Source: Amblyornis subalaris (Eukaryota > Chordata > Aves > Passeriformes > Ptilonorhynchidae). From it: a DNA stretch of 64,000 nt. Where the stretch lies: assembly GCA_018881555.1 (NCBI GenBank), contig JACAXG010000014.1:3075331-3139330 (forward strand). The letters run 5' to 3'. The stretch's first letter is position 1. The number at the start of each line of letters is the position of its first letter. A program made the position numbers and the translations under genes. Below, in pieces: positions 36,941 to 49,329 of the stretch. The notes beneath the pieces are model-generated. The model was not told the DNA's origin, ran no database searches, and worked only from the letters and a program-made list of their open reading frames with translations.

Positions 36941-36954
36941 TTCTGGAAAGTGAG

Positions 36955-37060
36955 GCTGGGTTTTTGACTCCGTACGAGTGGATCCTCGAGGACTTTTTCG
37001 TAAAGATCAAGCAGATCGTTAGGAGCCCCTCTCAAACATTTTATATTGACATTCCTGTTT
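36955..37060. other. CpG-retaining segment open on both strands
   Basis: The segment around GACTCCGTACGAGTGGATCC and TCGAGGACTTTTTCGTAAAG keeps seven CpG dinucleotides in about 60 bp. It lies in frames that are open on both strands; the minus frame reads RGAPNDLLDLYEKVLEDPLV here. I cannot assign it to a protein or repeat family. It could be conserved regulatory DNA, an exapted old repeat or an unrecognised exon. Confidence 0.3.
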
Positions 37061-39819
37061 TCCNAAGGAGCAGCTTTCATTTGTGTTCTTGCTTGGTTTA
37101 TCCCACAGCAACCTTTCACACGGTTTTGAGGTATAAACGTGAGCCACAGGCTAACATGGAAACAGAGAACAAACCCCTCAAATACTGGTTGATGTGTCTG
37201 AAACCTTTGCCACCCTAAAAATTGAAACACGACCATTGCCTCACCTGCCTCCTGGACAAAACCTCTGATCTGTGTTCCATTCATAAGCTTTGCTACAGAA
37301 TGTTTTAGTGTTTNTTAAGGATTCTGCCCCAAATTTCCCATTTGGGAAAGGCTTTCAATAAAGTGAAGGAATATTTACCTGAGGTTTGCAACTCAGCTGA
37401 CTTTGGTGGACTTCCTCCTCCTCTCCATGGGTGCAAATGAAACAAAACAAAGAAACAAACAAAAAAATCTAAATTAAAATTCCAATAGGCTTGAAACCTT
37501 TGTTCCCATTATCATATTAAACCCTTGTTCTCATTATCAATCGATTCACCTACTATTTTTTTTGTGTGTGTGACATAAAAGCCAAAATCTTACCCCTTTC
37601 AACATGCCAGGTAGTTGAAATCTGGGACAGTTGTCTAAGAGTTGGTCAAGCTGAACCACCACAGCGTGGAACACCCTAATTATTCACAATTCACAGGGAA
37701 TTGTGCCCAATTCCACAGGAATTTCAGCCCAAGCATTATTCCCAGTGGTGGGAAGTGGAGGTGCACCAACCTGNTCTATATGCCATCAGTATTGTGGGTT
37801 TTCACTATATATTAGGGAAACACATATGAAGACTTTTGAGAAACCAGCAGTACTTTATATTTGGGGTTTGGGGGTGGTTGATGTCCTTTTTTGTTTGAAC
37901 TCAAGATGACAGATCCTATGAGGTTACAAAGTCCCAGCCCTGGTTCTGAAAGTCAGAGCTTATCCTGAAGAAACTCTTCTTCAGGATAAATTCGACTCTC
38001 AGCATATGAAAAGTAGTAACAATCTAACTTTGAACAAGTATTTCTACTCGAAATGTGGTGGAAGCTCTTCATTGTGCTTATTTGGTGTATTTTCCTATTT
38101 TCACAGGAACCTTCAAAACCTCCACAATCTTTAGTAAAAATCAAATAATTTAATTGCAAAACAACTCTGTTCCAACCAGCTGAAGCCAAACAACTCAGAC
38201 AAGTATTTCCACACCCCTTGAATGAAAGTCAGTGAGACCTGAAGACAAACCGCCCCTTACAAAGTGTTTGCTCAGAGGCCCTGATGAAGCAACTGAAGCT
38301 TTTCTGTGTGGATTTTAGTACAAAAAAGTCCTGCCAAATTCGTGCCAGCAGCCACCAGATTTTGTTTCCTGCCTGTGGGAAGGGCTCCTGTACCTATATA
38401 CATGAGCATATGGACGTGGGGAAGAGGAGGCGACAGCTACAACCAGACCCCTCACAGGGAATGTGAAATCTGCATCAGCAACTGCAGAACATGAAAAAGT
38501 TCTGTTAATTAAAACTTGAAAGGACAAGGCTCTTTCTAACATTCAGTCCAAGGAAGTTTCGTCCCCCTCATCAGCCTTTGGAAGCAACTCCCTTTTTCTG
38601 TGGGACTGTGACACGCAGAGTCATTTCTCCTAAGCCTGTCTCACCCTTTCCCTAACCTGCCTTATCTGTTTTTATTTCATTTTCAAAGTCAGTCACACTC
38701 CATCCCTTCAGATAACTATGGCTATACTCTGATAATTATGGCTAAAGCAGGGAATGGCAGGTAAAAATAACCCCTCTTCCCTCTGCTTTCCAGGGCTAAG
38801 GGGAGCTCCCCTTCCCACCTCCCTCATAGCCAGGCTGAGGGCTCCCTCTCCTGTTCCAAGGCNTTTTTCACCGCTGTGCTCTCAAACAGACCTGACTGAC
38901 AAAAATCTGGGATCTCCGATGGGATCGGGTAGTCAGGAAAAAGCCTACCTTTCAATTCCTTNACATCTAGAATATGGCAATTAATATGAAGTTTTCAAAT
39001 CATAAAACATCTTCTATCACATCACAGAGCTTTGGCAACACAACCAGACTGTGCCCTGGCAGTGGTTCTGTGATTGTGTAAGTAGAGAAAACCAAAAAAA
39101 AATCACCCTGGGACAATGCTTAGAACTCCTTAAAACATAAAAGCAAATAAAATAATCACGTAAATTCAGTGGTTATTCTGTATTTACAGAGAGATTTGGC
39201 AGTTATAGAACATGCAACGTGGACAACAAATATTTTATGTTCTTTTAAATCTGGCAGAGAAGAAATGCCCTGAGATGAAACAGTTCATCTATGAGAGAAC
39301 CACAGGCAAGGAGCTGACATGCTATCAAAAGAGAAAATTTAAAAAAAAAATCTCAGAGCAATAGAACATATTATACTTAACCAACATCAATCTATAATAT
39401 TCAGTGGCCACTCACTGCTTGCCAATTAAAATATTTTATTTCAAACCAACCAAGCACCATTTATTTTATTAAAGAGAGGAGTCACATGAAAAGGAGCAGA
39501 AATCACAACTTTTGTTCAGACTAGATGAAAAAAAAATTNAAAAATCAACACCATACAACCAATGAATAAAGGAAACATAACANGCCAAAACTTTATGTAT
39601 AAGAATGTAATAGATTAAATCCATCTATGGGAGGAGAAAAAAAAATAATTTCCAATACATATTTAGTCAGNCAATTCTGGATCTGTGATAGAAATGTAAT
39701 ACCAGATTGAGCTAATATATGTAGAACTTCAAAGAGAAACTTTCACTGTCATCATATAAATCAGCAAGTAAATAAAATAATGAAAACATGAAATATAAAA
39801 GAACCATGAACACTACAGG
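37061..39819. other. Unique non-coding DNA
   Basis: No gene, RNA or repeat family is recognised; the open frames are short and unsupported. Confidence 0.55.
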
Positions 39820-40460
39820 AGCAATAATGCGNGTCGGCGATCAATGAATTTAATGGAAGCCTTTCCAGGGCCATCAATAAAACTCAGGCCCGGCTTTTGT
39901 GCTGGGAGCTGGTGGCAGTTTGAGGTGATACAATCATTTTCCAGCATTCCAACACAACGATGACAGTGCCTTCTGTTTGTGTTGGGAGGGGAAGGAGGTG
40001 CTAAGATTGCCGTTAGGGAAAGACGAAACGTTCCTCCGCTCCACACGGGAACGGAGAGCCAAGGAAATATTTCTGGCAATGCCCTTGAGATAACCACCTG
40101 TCACATCACCACAACGTGCTCCTGAGTGATTTTCTGATGCAGTTACATTCCCAAATCCCCGTTTTCAGCGTAACGTATCACATTTGAGTAGCTGGTACTC
40201 CATACAGCACACGTATTAATTTCCCCTCCGCCGACGGAATTTTTAATGAAGATAAATTATCGTCGTGACATTTACATCTCAATGATTTTCACAATTGAAA
40301 CATCCTCCCGATCCTGGTGCACATGCTGTAAGTGGGTTACGCAGCCAGATACTAAAGCAATCATTTTATCATTGTCAGAGCGAATATAATGCCTACAGCA
40401 ATCAATTGGACTTTTATGGGAACAGTTAGCTCAGCTGCTTTCGCATTGAAAAAAACGCAC
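39820..40460. promoter_or_regulatory. Candidate developmental enhancer / conserved element
   Basis: This 640-bp stretch stands out by its even composition, lack of simple repeats, retained CpG sites (GTCGGCGATC, CCGCCGACGG, TTATCGTCGTGAC) and many homeodomain/TALE-type cores (ATCAATGAATTTAATGG, ACGTATTAATTTCC, CAGCAATCAATTGGAC). No open frame covers it fully; the 94-codon minus frame at 39,813-40,097 has no known similarity. This texture is typical of vertebrate conserved non-coding elements near developmental genes. It is inference without an alignment. Confidence 0.4.
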
Positions 40461-41727
40461 TGAAGTGCCCATTATCCATCTCTGCTGTCAAAGGACAAGC
40501 CAGGATCTTTGCCTGCGTTCCCAAGAGGGGGAAAGTCTGTCTTACAACCAAAATCAGAAGACAAGAAAGGGCCAACGTGGTCAGCAACGGCCAACAGCAA
40601 AAAGCCCGAGAGCCCTGGGAAGAATAAATCAAGACTATCCAACTCTGGGTATAAAATTTGGGTCAGACAGAGGTTCCAGCTGTGCTTTTTGTAGCCACGG
40701 AGGAGAGGAGGTTTTCCTGGCCAAGATGAGGAGGAGAAGTGAAAACAATGAAGGTGCTAAAAAAAGGGTAGAGGAGTGAAAAATGAGAGCCCCTGTTGGA
40801 GAGAAGGCTTAGAGGAAAGGCCAGTCCTGGTGTGGGTGACAAATGAGGACAAACTGGCTGGTTTTCTCTAGGGATGCTCCAAAGGGATCAGAGTTTTCCA
40901 AGAGCTGGCAGAATAGCCAGGACAAGATTTTCTGCGCCTTTATTTCCAGCAGTTCCAGGACTCAGGTGGGCTCTTGCCTGCTTCAGGTCCTCACTTGGTC
41001 CTTTGCTGTTCCAAGCTGCCCCACAACAATTTTTGTGACTTAATTATTGCTCATTACNGCAGTCTGTGCCCCAGTTGTTTGATGCACCTATCCCTACACA
41101 GGAATATCCAGAAGAGAGGAATGTGTCTGCATTCCTGATCTAGTCCATGTGCCAAAAAATGCCAAAAAATAACGTCCTTTGCTTAATATTGAGTCTTAGG
41201 GAAACTGCATCAGGAACTAATGGACATTCCTGGATAAGATATGGTGGCAGGACCACCAGGCCAGGCAAGCAGCTTCCCATGGTGGAGGCAAAGGACTCCT
41301 GTGGAATAATGACTAAGTTTGGAAAACATCAGGCTTATAGGGAAGACAGAAAACTTCCAGTGATAAAGTTCCTTGAAATAATTTCTGCTTTTTTGTAATG
41401 CACTGAATCTCCTGAACGTCTTAGCAAGAGATATTGTAGCAATAAATCTTTTTATACTTTTGAAGAAAAATGAACAGTAAAGGTTAAGGCTGGAATACAC
41501 TGTTTAAAATAAAAGAATAAATACTTCTGCCAGCTGTTTAAATATTCAATGGCCAGATACACAGACGAAAATCTGTTAATGTTTCTGTTCACACCATCNG
41601 TCCTTACTCAGAACTTGCAAGTTGTGCAAACATAAAATCTTAAGTCCTCAGCTTCCATATTTCAAATTTGCAACNTTTTCCAGGAATTTAGCAGCAGAGG
41701 ATAATTTTCTGAATTTATTCTGGCAAG
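40461..41727. other. Unique non-coding DNA
   Basis: Short frames at 40,465-40,779 and 41,147-41,398 lack splice support and known similarity. No repeat is recognised. Confidence 0.5.
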
Positions 41728-41934
41728 GTGCCTCCAGAAGTGGATGTATTTCAGATACCTCACAGCGTACCCAAAGAAAACCAACAGGAATTAAACACTA
41801 CAGAGGGTCAGCAGACAGAGCTTCCACAACAGATCCCATCACAATCATACAGACTTTGTGCATTGCATCACAGCATTCCAATGGACAGGAATTATAATTA
41901 TAATCTTAAATCATTAGCAAACATAGTGCTCAAG
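41728..41934 (+). CDS. Tentative internal exon, unknown protein
   Basis: A 207-bp block, exactly 69 codons, lies between a moderate acceptor (TTTATTCTGGCAAG ending at 41,727) and a consensus donor (CTCAAG then GTGAGT at 41,935-41,940). It is open in phase 0 at both ends. The encoded stretch is hydrophilic and rich in Gln, Pro and Glu (starts VPPEVDVFQIPHSVPKENQQ, ends NLKSLANIVLK). I do not recognise a domain. The acceptor tract is weak, and an in-frame TGA lies just outside at 41,710-41,712, so the exon could not extend left. It joins in phase with the candidate terminal exon at 43,558. It may be chance, since frames of this length are not rare here. Confidence 0.25.
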
Positions 41935-43557
41935 GTGAGTCAGGTACACACAGGCACAGTAGCTGTACACACAGACACTACTCAGAAGGGAATTGGCAAT
42001 TTTTAAATTAATGCCATGCAGGAATCTGTCCACCGACAATTATCTCAATAAGAATTGATTTCNTTTTTATTGAGTTTAGACTATTTGTTAATAACGTATT
42101 CACCTGGGCAGACACCATGCATAAAAACTACAGTCCAGCAAGAAAAATTCCACAGTTAAATTAATTCCACAGAGGAAAACTCGAAGAAAAGACCTTGTTA
42201 TTGCTGAAATTAAATAAAACACGAAAAANCATTAAAGTCAACTGGCTATGTGAAGGCAGCTCAGTTGCCCACTCAGTTTGGTAATTAGAAGCTGGAGAAC
42301 ACTTACCTGTGGCCACACTGGTTTTTTAGATGCATTTCCATAACTGGGAGGAATCTGGGAGGCTCCAAGATTTACCTGCTGCCTGACCAGGCTCTTCTGG
42401 TGTCAGACTGTGCCTCCAGGCAGGATCCAGCAGCACTGGATGTTGGCATTCCTGGCAAACTGGCACCTCGCTGCTCCCCAAGCTGTGCTTCCAGGGCTGA
42501 CAGATAAATAGTGGCAAAGGAGAGGTAAAATTGAGGGAATTTCAGAAAGCAATGACAGATACCAAAGCAAAAGTCCATGGTCAGCTGGTTAACAAGAAGG
42601 AAGACACTTTTTTAGAAGCCTAAACCTACAGCTGAGGATGTTGGCCTAGGGAGAGGCAGAAGGATATTCATCCNACCAAGATCCATTGGAAAAATCCAAC
42701 CATCACCGTGAGTTCAGCCAAATAAAAACACCATTCCCTGGAAGTCTCTTCTCCAGTAGCGTGGATACTCGAGCAAAAGCCTCTCAGCCCTCTGTGAGCT
42801 GTTTCACTGCTTTGTTGCAAAGGCTACATGTATTTCCCCTGCACCCTACCTTGAAATGTCTCGTTCCTGGCTTTGATTTCAGCTGGTTCACNTCGACACC
42901 CTTTTTCCCCCCCCCCAAAAGCAGTTTACTCACGGCTGAGCTAAAAAGCCCACTGTGACACGAGGAACACTCTTTATACTGAAACCCAGAGACGTGGAGA
43001 ATGAATGGCATTATGCATGGCAGGAGCTTCAGATGCTGGGAATAATATTCAAAGAACGGGAACGTGAGAAGTTGGAAGCTGCCAATGGAAACAAAGGGAG
43101 CGGCAAGAAAGGAGACTGTAGGAAATGTCTTGCCGGTGACTCCTGGCCTGGAATTGAATCCCTAGGTGAGCCTCTGGCAGTCTCTGGAATGCTAATGAGG
43201 TGCTTAACATTAGCCAGTACTTGGGCTGACTTTGTGACTGGAGAAAACAGAAAGGAAGAAATGGGAATACAGAACAGCGTTGGCAGAGGGGGGGGACACA
43301 GCGACCACACCGCGGGGAGGCAGGGGGAGAATCCTGCATGAATCCTGGAAAAACAGACTGGNAGAACAACAGAGAACTTGGTGGCACAGAGCATTTTACA
43401 ACCATGACCCTCACAGAGCTCATGGCACTCACTCTGCAGGNCACAGTCTGCCGCAATCCATGACATCCACTGGGACATCCACTGGGATTAAAGAACTCCT
43501 CAAGGGGTGACTGATGAGCAGCTCACTCTTCTCTCCCTTGTTTTATTTTGTCTTCAG
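41935..43557. other. Putative intron between tentative exons
   Basis: It starts GTGAGT and ends TTTTATTTTGTCTTCAG, a canonical GT-AG pair of 1,623 bp. A further exon-like frame (42,940-43,165, donor-like TAG then GTGAGC at 43,166) lies inside, but a TGA blocks it from the strong acceptor-like tract at 42,901-42,921. A 12-bp tandem duplication (GACATCCACTGG twice) sits at 43,462-43,485. Confidence 0.25.
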
Positions 43558-43722
43558 GACATTTTTACTCAACTGAGAAGACCTGAATCGCAGCGAGGAG
43601 TATTTAGTGTCTGCAGACAGTTTTACACCAAGACCAAGAAATATTTTGCCACTAATATTCTACTTCGTTGTATTTTCACAAATATTTTTAGATCAATGTT
43701 CCAGATATTACATATTGAGTAG
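43558..43722 (+). CDS. Tentative terminal exon, unknown protein
   Basis: A strong acceptor (CTTGTTTTATTTTGTCTTCAG, ending 43,557) is followed by 54 open codons and TAG at 43,720-43,722. An AATAAA polyadenylation-type hexamer lies about 50 bp downstream at 43,774-43,779. The peptide starts DIFTQLRRPESQRGVFSV and becomes Phe/Ile/Thr-rich; no domain is recognised. Starting in phase 0, it fits the donor phase of the block at 41,728-41,934. AATAAA is common in AT-rich DNA and the peptide's later part looks compositional, so the model is only a lead. Confidence 0.25.
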   Translation, partial: DIFTQLRRPESQRGVFSVCRQFYTKTKKYFATNILLRCIFTNIFRSMFQILHIE

Positions 43723-43779
43723 TTTCAGGTCATAACCAGCCATCAGACACTGATAACACTAAAGTAGCAAGAAAATAAA

Positions 43780-46700
43780 GAATATCATTTACCATCAGAA
43801 AAAACCTTGGGAAATAAGTCTGGAAGGACAATTTAAAACTATTTTTAGGATGTTGACTTGTTTTGGATCTTCTGAAANCCGAAATGACAAAGCTCTGCTT
43901 TTAACGACATCAGACAGAAAATACTTCCATCGTGTATTTTTTAAATCTCATAGAAAGAGACATCTTGTAACAATTCCACAGCGATGAAGTTGTCATCACT
44001 GTGATCAGGTAACATGCCAAAGTTTCAAAACACTTTGGATATAAAAAGAAAACTGGCTTTGAAAAATACCAGTCCTACTTTTAAAAACAAATTTTTGAGC
44101 ATATCTTAGAATCCAACCCGACTGTACAATCACAAATTCAGATNTTCTAAAATAAATCAAATTCACAGGTATTAAGTTGAACAGCATTAAGATATCTATG
44201 AATGTACTGCTGTCNTTTCTAAATCATTTCATATATAGCAGGGACAACATTACTTTCCCAAGCTCTCACCAAGTAATGCATATTTTCGTTCCAGAGATAA
44301 CTTCAATTTGCTGTCAAGAGGTGGAAAAGTTTTGGGTTGTTTTTTTTTTTTTTTGGCAAAAGCCTAAGATGTGTCCTTTCAAGAATGTAACGACTTAGAA
44401 TAGCCAACCAAACTCTGTGAGAAGACATCAGTACAAATGGCCCACGGACCAGGAGCCAACCCTAAACTCTCAATTCTCTGCCGACCAAAGTCCAGCTTAG
44501 ACCAGTCAGATAACATCAGGCAGCAAAGTTTTAGAACNGATGGGAGATTTCCCTTCCTGAGGGGTTTCCGAAGCAAAATGTCAGACTGCTGGAAACAAAG
44601 TACTCAGTGGAGCACTGTGGGCTCGGATCCATTTTGGGANCCAGGAAGAGGAGGGCACTCAGGTGCCTCTGTGCCTTGGCATTTGGATAAACTCTTCAGG
44701 AGCAGCTCATCCGTGAACAAANGGGATCCTGTACGGGCGCCAAGGTCAGGGATGTGCTGAGTAAGTACCACTGGCAAGTCAAGATGCCTGAGGGCACCTT
44801 GAGCTCATATACCCAATTTTTCCACTATGTCAAAAATGATATGAGAAGAGATTACATCACGTAACCTGCCATCTCCTTCCCTTTTGTTCAATCCTTGTCC
44901 TCCCCCAGCACAATCCTTGTGCAATCCCCTCACGCTCCTGGCACNGTTCCCAGACCTTGCACGGAGTTTCATTAGGGAGGGAGAATGCTGATTTGGGGTG
45001 ATCTGCTCNGTGTCTCCATAAAATATGTCCCTACCTCCTCATTCGGGTTGTAGAGGAAATCTGCGACCAGCAGAGCATGAATAAGATGAGAAGCTCTTAC
45101 ATATCTAATGTCTTCCTCCGGGTTAGGAAAGGCAAGAGGCAGAAAACATCTCCCTGGGTATGATGTCTGTGGCAATGCCAGACTGAACCCATGCTGACAA
45201 CCAGCTTGCAACACAGAAGGCAACCTCTTAATAAACACTAAACCCTTCTAACCTGAAAGATTGCAGCCACGCTAATTACCAGAAATTAAATTGTTCGAGG
45301 AAGGCTCTGAAAAATATAAGTCACTGCGGGGCCAGAGAATAACGACAATTTTGTCTTTCGTTTTCCTTTTGACAGGATCTATTCCACGGGGTGGTATTAC
45401 AGCACACGAGGTTAGAGGCAGAAATACAGATAGTTACTAAAAATAGACCTCGTTGAAAAGTGTTTGCAAGGTTTTGTCATAAATAAAAATTAGGGNTTTT
45501 CTTTTTTCCTATGTCCTCTTGCAAATGCCTGTGGCATGTTTATTACCCAGAGACTGCTGTTTTATAGAACTTTCNTAGGGGATATTTTAGTTCTTGCATT
45601 TACACACAGGTTGGCTTAATTACAAACTCACAGACACTTCGAAATATTTGTGAACACACCTGCAAATTCTGATCTTTCCCCCTTTTGTGCTCAAGAGAAA
45701 TACTAATTTGACAACATTGGAGGAAGCAAGGACAGTTGCATTAAAAATTATGTGGTAATAACTTGAATACACGAACCAGCCCATGCAGGACTCTCATTGC
45801 CACCATAGAATGTAAAAGAAATCATGTAATTATGCCAAATCCANAGGCAGTCCTGTTGCCCATGACAGTGGGAATTTCTTATGCTGGAGAAAGTGGATAG
45901 GTACTGGATAGATAATGCCAGTTTCCAACAAGTAAACCCTTAGAACAAAATAAATAACAATAAAATCGATTATATCGTGTCNTATGCCTTTTGTTTCTGT
46001 GGGAATAAAGATTTATTTCCCTCAGTAATTTTGTTNGCTGAAGGAATGGATTAGAGAATCACACTAGAGAGATCTTGTAATTCACAACTTCAGCTCTTAT
46101 GCCCTGAAAGTCCTTTTTCAGAGACTTTTCTCCCTTAACCAGGCAAAAAGCACATCCTTTCATATCCCCACATCACCATATTTCATATTCTTGCTGCTAT
46201 ACTTCAGTAACTCCTCTGGTGACAGAGAAGGTTATTCAGGTCTGGAAGGGTCTCTCTTGAGCTGTGGCAAACATATTTAGTCAAGTCCTTTTTTTTGATT
46301 ATATCATTTGGAAAACAGTCCAAACTGTTTGCCTGAACCTCATTCATGCCCTACAGCACACAAGATTTGGAGACAGCTGCCAAGCCAGCAAGATGTCAAA
46401 TCTTGCTGACACCCCTGAGTTCGTTCAAAATGAGGTGCAGTTATCAGGGGTCAGAAGGAAACAGGGGGAGAAAATCCCATCTAATACCTAATTAGGAGCC
46501 GAAAACCTGATTCTGAGACCTTCCCTCCTCTCTGCAGCAAATATTTCCTAGGTTAAAAACTGAGGAAGTTATAGACTTGAACTTTTTCAAATTTGTCAGA
46601 GTCTTCCTTTATCACTCATTAAAATTCACAGTGCCTCAAATTAAAATTCCTGCGCCTCAAATTCACAAGATATTTGCCCAAATACTGTTTTATTACGATG

Positions 46701-46844
46701 CTTGGAGCTGGCTTTAAAATGTCCATGTCCCTTCCAAAAGGGAAGTGTGCCTGTGCAGATCCATACATGCACAGCCCACAGGAGAATGTGATTTACAGTC
46801 TTTGAGATGCATAACATAAATATTGTATAACACTGCAGTCCNGC
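43780..46844. other. Unique non-coding DNA
   Basis: A T-run at 44,340-44,354 is the only simple tract. Frames at 44,437-44,760 and 44,972-45,238 have no recognised similarity. Positions 45,270-45,420 retain CpG and ATTA cores and may be conserved, but this is weak. Confidence 0.5.
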
Positions 46845-46985
46845 CACAGAATCCCAGGANGGTTTGGGNTGGAAGGGACTTTAAAGCTCATCTCATTCCA
46901 CCCCCCTGCCATGGGCAGGGACANCTTCCACTATCCCANGTTGCTCCAACCTCCATCCAACCCAGCCTTGGGCACTGCCAGGGAT
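46845..46985 (-). mobile_element. CR1 LINE 3' fragment (minus)
   Basis: About 140 bp of CR1 tail. It begins CACAGAATCCCAGGA at the left (element 3' end), continues through the GGGACTTTAAAGCTCATCTC and CCATGGGCAGGGACA core, and breaks off at GGGCACTGCCAGGGATT. Four or five N characters lie within or at its edge. Confidence 0.93.
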
Positions 46986-48059
46986 TATTATCCTAAAAAT
47001 ATCACCTCTATACTCAATGTTACACAATTTAATGTGAATTTTGCATAGACCAGCATCAGAGAGCTCCATACAAACTGATCGAAGAAAAACTCCAACTCAT
47101 TTACAAAGTATTTGTGTTTAAAACTGCAAAGCCAGAACTGAAAGGGTTTCTAATTTATGTCTAATTTTGCCTGTGGATTGTACATTCTGTTCATGAGGAC
47201 CAAAGGCTCCTGGCTGTGTCCTCAGCTGGTTTAGGTGGCTCCATGTACACCCATAGTTTAATTTTCCCTTGCTGAAAAACTGGGATCCATTCAATGTTCT
47301 CAGACAGGCACCTTCAGATATTAAACCACATTTCCATGACTGTTTTGTTGGGTTTTTTTTTAATTAAGCCCTCTATTTTCGTTACAATGGGCAGTTAAAC
47401 CAGGAAAAACCTGTGACACATTGTTTGGCCTTTCANATCACTTAATAAAAGAGCACGTTTGATGTGAAGATAGAATCTACNCACAGAATATCCCTTGATA
47501 CAGTTCAAGAGTGACACATTTCAGAGGCTGCACATTAATCCTAGAAAAAAACCAAACACATTTCATGGTTCACCTTGTGCTGATATGATCTGGAGTCCAT
47601 GAGATGATGTGAAGGGAAGGCAGGGTCACAAGTTCCGTGTGACTTAAGCTGGGAAGAAAATAAAACCTTCAGTAAAAGCAAATAAATAGATCATTACTCA
47701 ATAACACCATGAAGAAGCTGAACAGGAAAAAAAATACAAGTAAAAAACTCNGTGGTTATCACTGTACATAAATAATGCAAGAAATTCTCAGGAGATGTGA
47801 AATGATACAAAACAGTGGCTTGAAATGATTTTGAGAAGTAATTGTAAAANAATTTCAGTTGGGATAGTTTAAGACATTTTCTACAAGATCCTATAGTCAC
47901 ATTTATGTATCAGTAGGTAATATTTGAATTTGTTTTGACAAAAATACATTGGAGAACAACATAATTATGGAAAATTATAAGTGTTAAGATCCAGACTGGG
48001 TTTCTAAGGAAAGATTAGTGGTACTGACCTACTGAGTTTTCCTTTTTTCTGTTTTTTTT
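46986..48059. other. Unique non-coding DNA
   Basis: No gene or repeat family is recognised. Confidence 0.55.
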
Positions 48060-48240
48060 TACCTCTAAGAGAACTAGTTTCTTGGAAGGGAAAATGAGAT
48101 CAATCTAATCTATCTGGACTTCAGTAAAACAGCTGATTAATTGCCACACTGNAAATTACTCGTTAAAGCAGTGTAGATGAGGAACAGCACAAAAAATGAG
48201 GATGGCCTGAGACCGTCTGAAGGAGANAGAGGAGTGATGA
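48060..48240 (+). mobile_element. Decayed CR1-type reverse transcriptase relic
   Basis: The plus strand at 48,096-48,137 translates as EINLIYLDFSKTAD, which matches the reverse transcriptase motif A region of CR1-like LINEs (usually an acidic residue, then YLDFSKAFD). The flanks have the general look of CR1 ORF2 but are too decayed to read through; a frame break follows at once. The limits are approximate. This piece comes from the middle of the element, unlike all other CR1 pieces here, and looks older. Confidence 0.5.
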
Positions 48241-49329
48241 GTTTAGCCTGAATTTCCCCATGGCAGCATGGATTTATTCCTTTGGCATTTTGATGCCTCA
48301 CCTAGGGAATCACTTCCCATCCCTAGGATTCTTCCAGATAAATATAGGGACGTGCAGGGATAACAGCAGGTGGGTCCACACAAACTGTGATCAGGACCTT
48401 ATTAATCTTTCCCCTAAAACCACCCATGAATGGGAAGGCAGGTGTTAGCNTTTCCATGACATTGTGGCACGTCACCCTGTGAATAATGGCTGGGAATAAA
48501 TATTGCATCCAGGGAATTTTAATCTCCCTTCCATCCGAAGTTCCTAACGATATCCGTACGAACAGATTTATAGTCCCCACCCAGCCAGGCCCAGCAAATG
48601 ACAAACCCTGGCATTCCATTGCATTAAATGATAATTAGTCAGTCTACTTCTAATCTGATGGTTAATATGTCATGTCAAAGGCTTTCTTGTGAAGGAGATT
48701 GAATTGGAATTTCATCTAGAGCATTAACATTATGCATTAAGATAATGGGTCCCAATCCCAGAAGCTTCAAGGAAGTTTGGATGTGGAAATCAACCTGACC
48801 CCAAGCTTTCTGCCTCAAGGGTCTCACCGTGAAATAGGCCAAACCAGAATCTGTGCATCCTTCTCCCCCTGGACTTGGGATAAATTGATATTTTACATAA
48901 ATAGTTAATTAATTTATCTGAGCCCAGCATGACAGGGCAGTGCTTCCAAAATTTAACCAGGAACAATGGGGTGAGTAGAGAACCCCAAGAAAGGAATCCG
49001 AGGAGCTACTCTTACCTACACACAAATCANCAGCTCTGTGAATGGGATGGAGATTCCTGCTCAGCTCCATTCTGCCATTCCAGAGGAGCAACAGGCTCTT
49101 GTAGGTCTTCAGCCAAATCTGCCAGCCCGNGACAGATGTGCCAGACAAACTATGGAATATAAACACTTAACAAGCATCTCTTTCTTCCTTTACGGGCACA
49201 AGTTGGGAGCCTTTGTGGCAACAGCTCTTCTGAAAGCTTTGAGGATGCCAGCAGCCCAGTTTCCACGTGGGATAAGGCAGCACAGAGGGAGCTGAAGTGG
49301 GTAAACAAAGCCAGCTTGGGAGAGAGACA
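48241..49329. other. Unique non-coding DNA
   Basis: Overlapping short frames occur on both strands (48,260-48,619 and 48,909-49,295), with no recognised similarity. No repeat family is seen. Confidence 0.5.

Noticed and set aside
42940..43341. Exon-like frame with donor-like TAG then GTGAGC at 43,166
   Set aside because: An in-frame TGA at 42,937-42,939 separates it from the strong acceptor-like tract, and no other good acceptor was found.
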